Assembly (NCBI GenBank): GCA_964563595.1
Contig: CAZLWR010000027.1
Coordinates: forward strand, 1-12,179
Source: CALMFT01 sp964563595
GTDB lineage: Bacteria; Patescibacteriota; Gracilibacteria; Absconditabacterales; Absconditicoccaceae
Length of the DNA: 12,179 bases
Reading direction: 5' to 3'
Shown: positions 1-8,274 of the stretch, in pieces
How the letters are laid out: every line of letters begins with the position of its first letter
Numbering within the stretch: position 1 is the stretch's first letter
Translations under genes and position numbers: made by a program
The notes under the pieces: generated by a model
What the model was told of the DNA's origin: nothing
The model's input: the letters and a program-made list of their open reading frames with translations, nothing else
Database searches by the model: none

Positions 1-236
1 TAAGCAGGTTTATGAAGATCATATGTATCATGATCCCAATGCCATTTAGCACGGAAGATACCATTGATAGCCTGTTCTTTCTCAAAAAGTGATAGTTCCG
101 AATTCAGAACTTCTTCATAAGTCTTAAACTTCTGCTCTTCAAGTTCTTCAACAAGAGCCCTAGATAGTGCCAGTGCTTGAGGTTTTTGTCTTGCAATTCA
201 TCCAAGGAATGCAGGTAAATAATGCCTGAAATTCAT
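1..236 (-). CDS. Hypothetical protein, N-terminal 78 residues (runs off window)
   Basis: This is the first part of a gene whose 3' end lies beyond the window edge. It starts at an ATG and reads openly to base 1 in code 25; one in-frame TGA (codon 12) would end it in the standard code. The protein begins MNFRHYLPAFLGG and continues with an amphipathic, Glu/Lys-rich helical stretch (about residues 20-65) and an aromatic/His patch (KWHWDHDTYD). I recognise no family and see no signal peptide or membrane segment. A consensus-like promoter lies about 23 nt upstream of the ATG, which supports this start. It diverges from the protease gene, sharing a short intergenic region that holds an inverted repeat. 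Confidence 0.6.
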
Positions 237-265
237 GAAAAGAATGAAACATAATAAAGTTTTAT

Positions 266-293
266 ATCATAACTTTATAACCATAAATGTCAA
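266..293 (-). promoter_or_regulatory. Promoter for the leftmost minus-strand gene
   Basis: On the minus strand a perfect -35 box TTGACA (288-293) is separated by 16 nt from a -10 box TATGAT (266-271). The predicted start of transcription is near 259, giving a leader of about 23 nt before the ATG at 236. One arm of an inverted repeat covers the start of the spacer. Confidence 0.6.
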
Positions 294-307
294 TATATTA
301 TAAAGTT
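271..307. repeat. Perfect 10-bp inverted repeat in the divergent promoter region
   Basis: AACTTTATAA (271-280) and its exact complement TTATAAAGTT (298-307) flank a 17-nt centre that contains the minus-strand -35 box. The arms are 27 bp centre to centre, about two and a half helix turns. There is no T-tract typical of a terminator on either side, so an operator for a dimeric regulator is the better reading. Pure AT palindromes arise easily by chance in such DNA, so function is inferred only from position. Confidence 0.35.
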
Positions 308-334
308 GCTTTTGCTCTTTTTTTCTCAGACGAA

Positions 335-363
335 TTGCTTACTATATCTTCAGAGTATATCAT
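335..363 (+). promoter_or_regulatory. Promoter for the S41 protease-trmB operon
   Basis: TTGCTT (335-340) is followed after 17 nt by TATCAT (358-363). The expected transcript start near 370 leaves a leader of only about 18 nt before the ATG at 388. The same TATCAT -10 variant appears in the promoter at 2966-2993. Confidence 0.5.
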
Positions 364-387
364 TATTTTATCGTTTATGTCTTATAT

Positions 388-1656
388 ATGAACTTTTGGA
401 AATCATCATTTCTCTTGGCCTTGGGGGTAATTATAGGAGTGAGTGGGACTTGAATCATTAATTTTGTTGCTAACACTAGCCTGGAAGATCCTGCTATACC
501 CACTATTGGCTCTGATACACAACTTGTTGCGTCCTTGAGAAGGAAAGTAAAAGAACTTGATAAGCTGACCTGTGCCGAGAGATACAAAAAGTATGAAGAT
601 GTATTTAAAGTACTGGCAGATAATTATTACACAGATGGAAGTGGAGTAAAACTTGATATGTTATTGGAAAGTGGATTACATGGATTTGTATGAGGGCTCA
701 AGGATTCTCACACGGTGTATTTCGACAAACAAGAAAACGATGACTTCGCAAAAGATCTAAAAGGAAGTTATGATTTTGAATGAATAGGAGCCGTCATCGG
801 ACAATCCAATGATCAAATTATGGTCATGGAGATCATCAAAGGTTGACCTGCACATATGGCAGGCATCAAACCACTCGATACCATTTTACAAGTAGATGGT
901 AAAAGCGTAGCTGGTATGAGCGTACGTGATGTAGTAAACCTAGTGCGCGGACCAAAAGGGACATCCGTAGAGCTCACCCTCTTTTCTGATAAAGAAAAAA
1001 AAGTAAATAAGCTGATCGTCAAAAGAGATAAAATAGTTATCCCTTCAGTGTACTCCAAAGTTTACACAGGGAATAATAAAACTCTTGGTTATATCAATAT
1101 TTCTACCATCTGAGAAGATACTGCTGAGAATTTCAGAAAGGCTTACAACGAAATGGTTGCAAGTGGAGCAAATGGGTTTATTATCGATTTGAGAGGTAAT
1201 GGATGAGGGATATTGCCTATTGCATCAGACATAGCAAGCTACTTCATACCCAAAGATAAAATCGTAACCATTACGAAATATAAATCACTGCCGGAAGAGA
1301 TATATTACTCCAAGGGACTAAGCAAAAGGAAATATCCTATCGTTGTGCTGGTTGACGAATTATCAGCATCAGCAAGTGAAATATTGGCTTATGCATTACA
1401 ATACCAAGCGGGAGCAAAGCTGGTTGGTACAACTACTTTTGGTAAATGAACTATCCAAACACTGTATACCCTATCAGACAATTCCAGTATCAAGTTCACT
1501 ATCGGCAAACGGTTTACTCCCGACAACCTCAATGTAGATAAAAAAGGGATCAAACCAAACGTAGAGATCAAATTTGATGCCAAACTCTTTGAAACCAAAC
1601 AAATTGATAATCAACTTGAGAAAGCAAAAGAGACATTAGCCTGAATGATTAAGTAA
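388..1656 (+). CDS. ctpA: C-terminal processing peptidase, S41A family (PDZ + Ser/Lys protease)
   Basis: This 422-residue serine protease should cleave exported or envelope proteins near their C-termini. Residues about 4-26 form a hydrophobic signal/anchor segment, so the enzyme acts outside the membrane. A PDZ domain spans about 130-205 (GAVIG, GGPAHMAGIKPLD, DGKSV), and the S41 core spans about 225-400. The catalytic Ser328 lies in ELSASASEI and the catalytic Lys353 in TTTFGKG; their 25-residue spacing equals that in known CtpA/Prc enzymes. Eight codons are TGA, and two lie in invariant Gly positions (Gly273 of DLRGNGGG, Gly354 right after the catalytic Lys), which is strong evidence for UGA = Gly. 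The first ATG after the promoter is used; there is no Shine-Dalgarno. trmB follows 3 nt after the stop, so the two are co-transcribed. Confidence 0.93.
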
Positions 1657-1659
1657 ACA

Positions 1660-2295
1660 ATGTCCAAGACAAAAAGATATGAAGAGTTCACCAATCTACC
1701 CAATACACATTCCTATGTCTATCAGGATGTGTTTTTGGATATGGCTGCCGAAATCACAAAACCCATTGTTGTAGAAGTGGGTTGTGGCTCAGGAGCTTAC
1801 ACTATAGAACTCGCCAAAAGAAATCCAAATAAACACTATATCGGCATTGATAGAAAATCCGACAGACTGCATTTTGGAGCAAAGTTCTGCCTAGATCATC
1901 ATATTGATAATACAAGCCGGTTGTGTGCAAGTGTTGATCACATTAGCAATTGTTTCCATCCACATTCTCTCGATGAAATCCGAATTACGTTCCCGGATCC
2001 CCGAGCAACCAGAGATCGTCAAAAACTGACCTCGCCAAAGTATCTGGCTATTTATATATCATTATTAAAACCCTGAGGAATTATTCATCTGAAAACCGAT
2101 GATAGGGGTTTTTTTGATTTCAGTATCCAGTCAATGCAAAAGTGATGATGTGAAATAATCAGAAACATCGAGGATATCTACTCTCCAGAACAAGAGCGAG
2201 CAGAAACGCTACCGGAATTATCTATCAAAACCTATTACGAAACAAAACGACTTGCTGAAGGGAGAAAGGTATATTATTTGGAATGTAAGACATAA
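1660..2295 (+). CDS. trmB: tRNA (guanine-N7-)-methyltransferase TrmB
   Basis: The 211-residue protein matches TrmB, which transfers a methyl group from S-adenosylmethionine to N7 of G46 in the tRNA variable loop. Visible landmarks are the SAM-binding motif VEVGCGSGAYT (about 38-48), the acidic end of strand 2 (YIGIDRKSDR), the family signature FPDP (111-114) followed by TSPKYL, and the C-terminal KTYYETKRLAEG. The basic stretch after FPDP, usually WPKxRHxKRR, is reduced here to RATRDRQK. Three in-frame TGA codons occur, two of them adjacent (codons 162-163). It starts 3 nt after the protease stop without a Shine-Dalgarno, consistent with translational coupling. It converges on the next gene with only 8 nt between the stops. 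Confidence 0.9.
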
Positions 2296-2303
2296 TTCAC
2301 AAA

Positions 2304-2933
2304 TTATTGAGCGGGGATCAATAACGGCATCGCCATTCTATCAATAGGATTTACACAAAGAAATGAAGCTCTATTGTTTTTACCACAAGACAAATAGATG
2401 GGCGCACCATTTACCGTAAAAGGAAGCCAAGCACAGGCAGTTCGATCCGCAAAACGGATAAAACCATTATAAAAAGCACATCCAGCATAGCCTAGTTTAG
2501 CGTTTTTTCTTCGTTGTTCCATATAAGGGGATATCTTTACGGGAGAGGAACCAAATCGTCACATAGTAGAAAAATGCTCCCAGTCAGGCGATCACTTTAC
2601 TAAGTTTGAGTTCGCTTGAAGAAGTGCAATGCCTGCATGGGTCCAAAATTCGTCCATACTACTAAAATCCCTTACTGGAATATTTGCTGAACGATACATA
2701 TCTAGAACGTGATCTTGTCTAATCACAGTATAGTTTTGATTCCTGTGTTTTAGAATTCACTCCTGATCTCAGGATCCGAACTTTTGTGTAGCATTTCATT
2801 CGTATACACTGAAACTAGAAAAATCAAATGAATTATTAAGGTTTCAATACAGATCATTAGTACCACTGGCTCCCACAGTAGATGCCGAAGGACCATGATA
2901 AATTCAATCTTCCGTTTGTAAAGTGCCTAGCAT
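2304..2933 (-). CDS. Hypothetical protein, 209 aa, four Cys in C-terminal third
   Basis: I do not recognise this protein. It is open only in code 25 (seven in-frame TGA). The N-terminal third is Gly/Ser/Asn-rich (GPSASTVGASGTND); the middle is mixed (DMYRSANIPVRDFSSMDEFW); the C-terminal third is compact with four Cys (AGCAF, TACAW, LSCG, FLCVN). The Cys pattern and polar N-terminus suggest an extracytoplasmic, possibly disulfide-bonded protein, but no signal peptide follows the chosen ATG. A TTG codon 60 nt upstream in frame (2993) would add a rather hydrophobic 20-residue leader, yet it would overlap the -35 box, so the ATG is preferred. It lies downstream of the PBP gene but has its own promoter. 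The conceptual translation is clear; function is unknown. Confidence 0.65.
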
Positions 2934-2965
2934 ACTTACCGAATATAAGTAAAAAACTGTATCAG

Positions 2966-2993
2966 ATGATACAGAATATATACATAATGTCAA
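2966..2993 (-). promoter_or_regulatory. Promoter for the 209-aa hypothetical gene
   Basis: A perfect TTGACA (2988-2993) is spaced 16 nt from TATCAT (2966-2971) on the minus strand. Transcription would begin near 2959, about 26 nt before the ATG at 2933. It lies in the 78-nt gap after the PBP stop, so this gene can be expressed apart from gatA and the PBP. Confidence 0.6.
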
Positions 2994-3011
2994 TAGTAAT
3001 AGCTAATCTAA

Positions 3012-5522
3012 TTAACTATCGATATCTTCATATTCTAATAAAAACTTCGCTAGATCTCCATAAATTTGCCCGGCAGTGGTTTCTCACCATTGACTGGTGC
3101 GGGGACGGCGGACTTGAATTATGATCACATATTTGGTATTGTTCTTCGTAATAATTCCAGCAAAACTACCATTTGTCCAACCTACTCCGTTTTGATATTG
3201 ACCCTTGAAGGAGATCTGAGAAGTCCCTGTTTTGCCTGCAAGGGTTTTTCATGCTACCGCAAACTTCTTGATTTGTCATCAGTTTACTACTTCATACAAC
3301 GCATTTTTAATGAAGTCCGACGTAGCTTCTTTGAATACTTTCTTTTTGGGCATTTTACTGAGTTGTTTTACCTGTCCTTCTCAACTGACAATTTTTTTGA
3401 TGATAGTGGGTTTAACTACATATCATCCATTCACCAAAGCACTATAGGCCACAGCCATTTGCATAGGAGTTGCCAATAATCACTGTCAAAATGAATTATT
3501 GAAAAATCTTGATTTTTGTCTGATTTGTGCATCTGGGATGCTACCGGGTACTTCACCCGCTATTTCTATGCCCGTAGGTCTACCAAATCAGAGCTTATCT
3601 AGATAGTTATAAAATACATATTTACCAATCTTCTCAATGATACGTATCATACCAACATTACAAGAAAACTGCAAGGCATGCAATATCGTGTTGGTACCTA
3701 AACAAGCTCTGGAAACATTTGAGATATAATACTCACCTACCTGTAATTCTCCTTTATCATAATACGTATCGTATAAGCTTATTTCATCTACATCCAAGCC
3801 GATTCCGACCGTTATGGGTTTAAAAATACTACCGGGCTCATAGGCTAAAGTCGTATTCTTATCCAAAAAAGATAGTGGCCCATAATAATTCGCATTGATA
3901 TATTTGGGAGTTTTTCCATCTGCTCTGGTCTCCAAATTAACGGGCAGCATCTTTCCTCCTGTACGCTGATAGACTGGTATATCCAAGTACTGTGCATCAT
4001 CCAAGACCAAAGCATATTCTGGTTCAAGTGGCTTTGTTTGATAAATCGCATCAGGATTATTGGGGTCAAAAGTCGGTGCATTAGCTAGTCATGCCACGCT
4101 ACCATCATAAGGATTCATGACAGTGATACTCACGCTATCAGCCCTAAATCCTGAGAGATACTTTTGCGTCAGACGTTCAATTTCTTTTTGAATATTGGGT
4201 TCGATAGTGAGGACAATATCTGCACCATCTACCGGATTACTTAATTGCAATTCATTACTTCCTACCTGCCCTATTCGCGGTGTACCAAAGCCGATAATCT
4301 GACCATCCTTGCCTTTTAAATACTCATCTCGATATTCTTCTACGCCGTATAAAGGTTTACCAGTTTTATCCACAAATCACAATACATGGGCAAGATAATT
4401 TCCAAACGGATACTGCCTTACTGTTTTTTGTTCAAATCCTAAACCATGTAACAAGGGTATAAGATCCTCATCCGTAATCTTTTGTTCCAACTTTCTTTTT
4501 TGATATACTGCCGTTTGTTGGATATCCAATCGACGATCCTTTTCTTGCTTCAGCCTATTTACTAATTGATGATTCATATTCACACCCAGTCTCACATATC
4601 TATTTTCCTGAGGGCTCAGGATATATTTCAATTGTTTATAAGAAAAAATAATCTGATATTTAGCGAGGATAGCATATAGTTCGCTACCCGCCTTGTTAAC
4701 GTCAGTAACTTGTGCCGGAAGCACATACGCGGTACTACCAAGAACCTGTATATAAGGCAATTGTAGCTTTGCGAATTCCTGTGCTAAAGCATCGTCTTCT
4801 ATAAAAGTTAAAAAATTTCTTTCCTTCGTACCACGATAAATCATCTTATCTAGCTGCTCCTTGATAAGATCGGACGCCATATCATAACGTATACCGCTCA
4901 ATGTTTTCGCGAGTTGTTCTTGATACACAAGTTGTCATGACTGATAATCCGCAATGAGTTTGTTTGAAGCAATTTTGAGATCCTGTAAACCTGTTTCCGT
5001 AACTGGGATCTGAGTAAGTCCCGTAGCACTTGCAATACCTGCACCGAGATAATACAAAGCTGGTTTCACCGGCAACAAGGTCTTATCAGTAAACCTTTCA
5101 AGTTGAAACAAGCAGACATAGGGATCAATAATGACCTTACCACTGCCGGAAGCACAAAAGTGATCCACAAAGATAGGCAGTATCGCTTTGATAAACTGTG
5201 GCTTATCAATAACGAACTTCGGGTCTACAAACACATCATATACTTCCGTGTTGGCAGTCAATTGTATGGGCTTGCCTGAAGGAGATTCTACAAAAATATT
5301 TCCTCTTTTTGCCTGGATGTTCACATGCTGAAAATGCTGTCCTATCAGCTTATCTTCATAATACTGAAAATTAAAAATCTGTAATTGTACCAATCTGAGG
5401 ATGATCACTACGAACAAACTCAAAAAACCTATGATAAGCCACTGCTCTTTTTTCAGTGTTTGAATAGTGAGAGCAAATTTGTGGATATAGGTCTGTAGTG
5501 AACGATCTTGTTTTTTCAGCAT
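3012..5522 (-). CDS. Class B penicillin-binding protein (FtsI/PBP2-type transpeptidase)
   Basis: This 836-residue transpeptidase should cross-link peptidoglycan. A short cytoplasmic tail is followed by one membrane helix (about 26-48, WLIIGFLSLFVVIILRLV) and the dimerisation domain opening with AKRGNIFV (about 72-79). That domain closes with the family's HVLGFVDKTGKPLYGVE (about 379-395). The catalytic domain has all three active-site motifs: SIFK with Ser565/Lys568, SCN with Ser620/Asn622, and KTGT at 764-767. LLATPMQMAVAYSALVNGG is the typical stretch before the last motif. It is longer than most class B PBPs (roughly 550-750 residues); the excess is in the helical region about 170-380. There are eleven TGA codons, including a TGA-TGA pair (748-749). 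gatA ends 42 nt upstream, so the two are probably one operon. Whether it serves division or elongation cannot be told from sequence. Confidence 0.93.
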
Positions 5523-5564
5523 AGAATGTGATGGCGATGAATAATGAATGAAAGCGACTATTCA

Positions 5565-6986
5565 TTAATTAATGTTCGACTCTTCAATAATACTTCCCAT
5601 TTGGAATACTTTGTAGTCATCACCTGGTTTCGCCATAATATGTAAACCGAGGGGTAGTTTATTTCCGTCAACTTCACCAAATCCCATAGGAACTGACATA
5701 GCTGGTGCTCCCATAAGGTTTGCCGGAACAGTATATATATCAGCTAAATAATCTGATAATGGGTCATTGGCATGTCAGCCTATTTTCCAGGGCCATATAG
5801 GGCTAGTTGGTCACACTATGACATCATAGGATTCACAGAGCTTCAAGTATTCTTTTTTGACATAATCTCTAACGGCAATGGCTTTATTATAGTATTGATC
5901 TTGATAACCAGAACTCAGCACGTAAGCCCCAAGCAATGATCTTCTTTTTGCTTCATTTCCCAGTCCCTTTGATCTAACAAATTTATAGTACTCTGGTAAG
6001 TTATCAAGTAATGTTGTGTCGGACTGCAAACCATATCTAATTCCATCAAATCTAGCAAGATTCGTACTCACCTCTGCAGGATTAATGATATAATAAACAG
6101 CAATAAGATAGTCCAACATAGGAAAATCTATGAAATCAATACTGAGACTCTTATTCTTACGTTTTAGCTCCTCGATGAATGCTAACGTCTTTTCTTTGAT
6201 TTGCTTATCTATTCAATCACCAAAAAACTCATTAAACACCGCTACTTTTAACGTCATCTTTCCAGTAACTAAGCTTTCAGCCTTCTGCCTTCAGCTTTCT
6301 GCTTTTATTGAATTCATATCCATGGGATCAAATCATCTCACACAGTCAAAAAGTAATTTCGCATCATCTACTGTTTTGGCTAATATCCCTACCTGATCTA
6401 GGGAATTTGCAGCAGCCTGGACGCCATATCTTGATATCATGCCGTAAGTAGGCTTAAATCCCACGATACCACAAAAAGCCGCAGGCTGTCTTACTGAACC
6501 TCAGGTATCAGTTCCCAATGCAGCAAGGCACTCATCATTAGCTATGCTAGCAGCTGATCCGGAACTCGTGCCTCATGGTATTCTCGAATGATCTCGAGGA
6601 TTTTTAGTGGGTCAAAACGCACAGTTTTCTCCACTACCACCCAAAGCAAATTCATCCATAGTATGTTTACCGATCATCAAGCCCCCAGCGGTTTCCAGGT
6701 TCAAAAAACACGTAGCACTGTATTCGGGTATATAGTTTTCAAGCATCTTAGAACCACAAGTAGTTTTATAACCCTTGGTCATGATAATATCCTTTATTCA
6801 CAATGGAGCCGCACACAACGGTTTTGCCAAAAAATCATCCATATGCTCACTGACATATTGTGGAGTTGTACTGATCCAACTATTGAGTTCGTTCTTGTTT
6901 GCTTTTTCTTGATAGTCCTTAATCACCTCTTGTGGATTAATAACTCCAGATCTAACTCAAGCAATATAGGATGATAATGTTAACAT
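5565..6986 (-). CDS. gatA: Asp-tRNA(Asn)/Glu-tRNA(Gln) amidotransferase subunit A
   Basis: GatA releases ammonia from glutamine; with GatB and GatC (not in this window) this converts mischarged Glu-tRNA(Gln) or Asp-tRNA(Asn) to the correct amide. The 473-residue length is normal. The amidase-signature landmarks are present: Lys65 in PLGIKDI, PGGTSSGS (137-144) and the nucleophile Ser164 in DTGGSVRQPA. The Lys-to-nucleophile spacing of 99 equals that of characterised GatA. The position normally held by the cis-Ser (24 residues before the nucleophile) is Thr140. Ten codons are TGA, including Gly138 and Gly162 in the catalytic motifs. A heptamer repeat is inserted at residues 228-238. An in-frame ATG 12 nt upstream (6998) is possible, but a GAGG just before 6986 favours the shorter form. 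Confidence 0.94.
6273..6307. repeat. Five tandem heptamers (GCYTTYW) inside gatA
   Basis: Five consecutive 7-mers, GCTTTCA GCCTTCT GCCTTCA GCTTTCT and GCTTTTA, occupy 35 bp of the gatA coding region. Because 7 is not a multiple of 3, successive units are read in different frames, giving KAESGRQKAES on the minus strand, with one unit boundary forming a UGA read as Gly. It falls in the loop after FDPMDMNS, where GatA proteins vary in length. Heptameric short tandem repeats of this purine/pyrimidine type are known from other bacteria, notably cyanobacteria. Confidence 0.8.
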
Positions 6987-7043
6987 GTGCCTCAACATAG
7001 AATCGAAATTAAAAATAAGCTGACATTTTAGGCATTCCAAAAA

Positions 7044-7072
7044 CTCATAATTAGTAATTTTATCCCAAACAA
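7044..7072 (-). promoter_or_regulatory. Possible promoter for gatA-PBP
   Basis: On the minus strand TTGTTT (7067-7072) lies 17 nt from TATGAG (7044-7049). Both boxes deviate from consensus. It would start a transcript near 7037, about 50 nt before the gatA ATG. This is the best candidate I see in the 179-nt gap between gatA and the divergent gene, but it is weak. Confidence 0.3.
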
Positions 7073-7102
7073 CTACCAGGAAAATTTAAACATATTAATC
7101 AG

Positions 7103-7130
7103 TTGGCATACATATCTTATTCTATATAAT
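7103..7130 (+). promoter_or_regulatory. Strong promoter for the 170-aa hypothetical gene
   Basis: TTGGCA (7103-7108) and a perfect TATAAT (7125-7130) are separated by 16 nt. Predicted transcription start is near 7137, about 29 nt before the ATG at 7166. The -10 box is embedded in an inverted repeat (7119-7135) that could be an operator. Confidence 0.65.
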
Positions 7131-7135
7131 AGAAT
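7119..7135. repeat. Inverted repeat overlapping the -10 box
   Basis: ATTCTAT (7119-7125) and ATAGAAT (7129-7135) are perfect complements around a central ATA. The 17-bp element covers the whole -10 box, the classic place for a repressor site. It is AT-only except for one base pair per arm, so chance occurrence remains possible. Confidence 0.35.
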
Positions 7136-7165
7136 CATTAATATTTAACAATATTTCAATATTAC

Positions 7166-7678
7166 ATGAGTGAAAGTGAATTATTCCATCATGAAGAATC
7201 TAGTGAAAACTCATCTGAGCAAATCCCAGAGCTTGAACGTAGTATTAGTGAGAAATTAAAAAAGCATTGAAAAGCAACGGCAGAGGGTTGATCTGAAATT
7301 ATTATTGATCAGGACTACTGGATTGAAGTAGATTCATATGGCGTTATAGCTAAATATAAATTTTATAGAGAAAATTTGAAAGATTTACCGGTTAGTATAG
7401 ACGAGAAAATAGAACAACTGAATTGAAAACCCTATCTGAGAATTACCGAATTTGACTGAGAAGGAATAATACAACGCGGACAAGATCATTGTTTGCCTGA
7501 TGTAGTGGATTGTGTCAAAAGTAATAAACCATGATTCGAATGACTGCCAACTCGTACATTACGTCATACCAGAATAACTGATCCTGCACAAGTATTATTA
7601 GAATTAGAAAACATAAACAAACTTATAGATGCTCAGCTATGAACAGCCGGAGCAATAAAAGAAGCTATAGGACATTAA
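7166..7678 (+). CDS. Hypothetical acidic protein, 170 aa
   Basis: This gene is invisible in the standard code because it carries seven TGA codons, but it reads without interruption from the ATG to a TAA in code 25. The N-terminus is very acidic and Ser-rich (MSESELFHHEESSENSSEQ). A middle section looks like a beta-rich globular domain (DYWIEVDSYGVIAKYKFYRE, then GKPYLRITEFDGEGIIQRG), and a C-terminal helical segment (about 140-168) ends in AIKEAIGH. There is no signal peptide, membrane helix or recognisable motif, so it is probably cytoplasmic. A strong promoter precedes it and a candidate terminator lies about 70 nt after its stop, making it a single-gene unit. I cannot name a family. Confidence 0.75.
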
Positions 7679-7721
7679 TAACGATACTTACAACAATTAA
7701 CTAAACTATATAGTATACTTT

Positions 7722-8273
7722 CTACAACTTACCAACCAACCATTTGACCACCTCACTGGTGGTTTCTTTTTTTATAGAGCCCTCGTAGCTTGATAGCAAT
7801 CCCCTTACCGTATCGGAATCATAGCCCAATCATTTGCAGTATTTTATTATGTCTTTAACGACTTTGTCGTCTCAGCCTATTTTCAATAAATCATCTTTCT
7901 TGATGACTGACTTGAGTTCAATAACTAATCTTTTTGCAGTTTTTGGACCAATACCAGGGACTTTTTGAAAAAACCCTATATCAGTGGACTCAATAGCTTT
8001 TTCCAGCAAATCACGATCAAGCAAACTAATAGTATAGGCAGTCTTTGGACCTATTCAGCTTATTTTAACCATCTTGAGAAAAAGCGACTTCGCAGCATTG
8101 GTATCTCGTGCAAAATAACTTACTGTTTTATGTTGATCGTCCAACAAAGGGAATAACCAAAAAGTACCAGACTTTTGGGATCCAGTATACTCTGCCTGTA
8201 TAACAAACACATCATTAAAAATATAATGAAACTCTCCTTCCTTGATGTTTTTTCAGGTTATACTATGTATCAT
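7722..8273 (-). CDS. ruvA: Holliday junction branch-migration protein RuvA
   Basis: RuvA binds four-way DNA junctions as a tetramer and loads the RuvB motor (not in this window). The 183-residue protein is slightly short for the family (about 190-205). Its clearest marks are the two helix-hairpin-helix motifs, KISGIGPKTA (70-79) and KVPGIGPKTAKR (104-115), followed by LVIELK. The C-terminal residues about 135-183 match the small RuvB-binding domain (VVKDIIKYCKGLGYDS). The N-terminal OB-fold region (1-62) is divergent; Asp45-Asp46 align plausibly with the acidic pin of E. coli RuvA. Four codons are TGA, two of them for glycines in or next to conserved motifs. Its start follows the stop of the upstream membrane-protein gene by one base, so translation is likely coupled. 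Confidence 0.88.
7747..7773 (+). terminator. Rho-independent terminator of the 170-aa gene, inside the ruvA 3' end
   Basis: Reading on the plus strand, ACCACC (7747-7752), a 5-nt loop and GGTGGT (7758-7763) form a GC-rich 6-bp stem followed at once by TTCTTTTTTT (7764-7773). It lies 69 nt past the stop of the convergent 170-aa gene. The same bases encode the last part of RuvA (KKETTSEV), so the terminator is built into the coding sequence of the opposing gene. Confidence 0.6.
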
Positions 8274-8274
8274 A

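Noticed and set aside
375..587. Minus-strand frame of 70 codons over the start of the protease gene.
   Set aside because: It overlaps the signal and N-terminal region of the S41 protease on the other strand and has no independent signals.
3066..3479. Plus-strand open frames of 137, 80 and 71 codons.
   Set aside because: They lie antisense to the PBP C-terminal transpeptidase domain, whose motifs (TPMQMAVAY, KTGTSQI) are unmistakable on the other strand.
6588..6974. Plus-strand frame of 128 codons.
   Set aside because: It is antisense to the catalytic core of gatA and shows no protein-like motif.
7707..7717. Palindrome ACTATATAGT between the convergent 170-aa gene and ruvA as a terminator or operator.
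   Set aside because: It has no GC stem or loop space and no T-tract, and a better terminator lies 40 nt further on.
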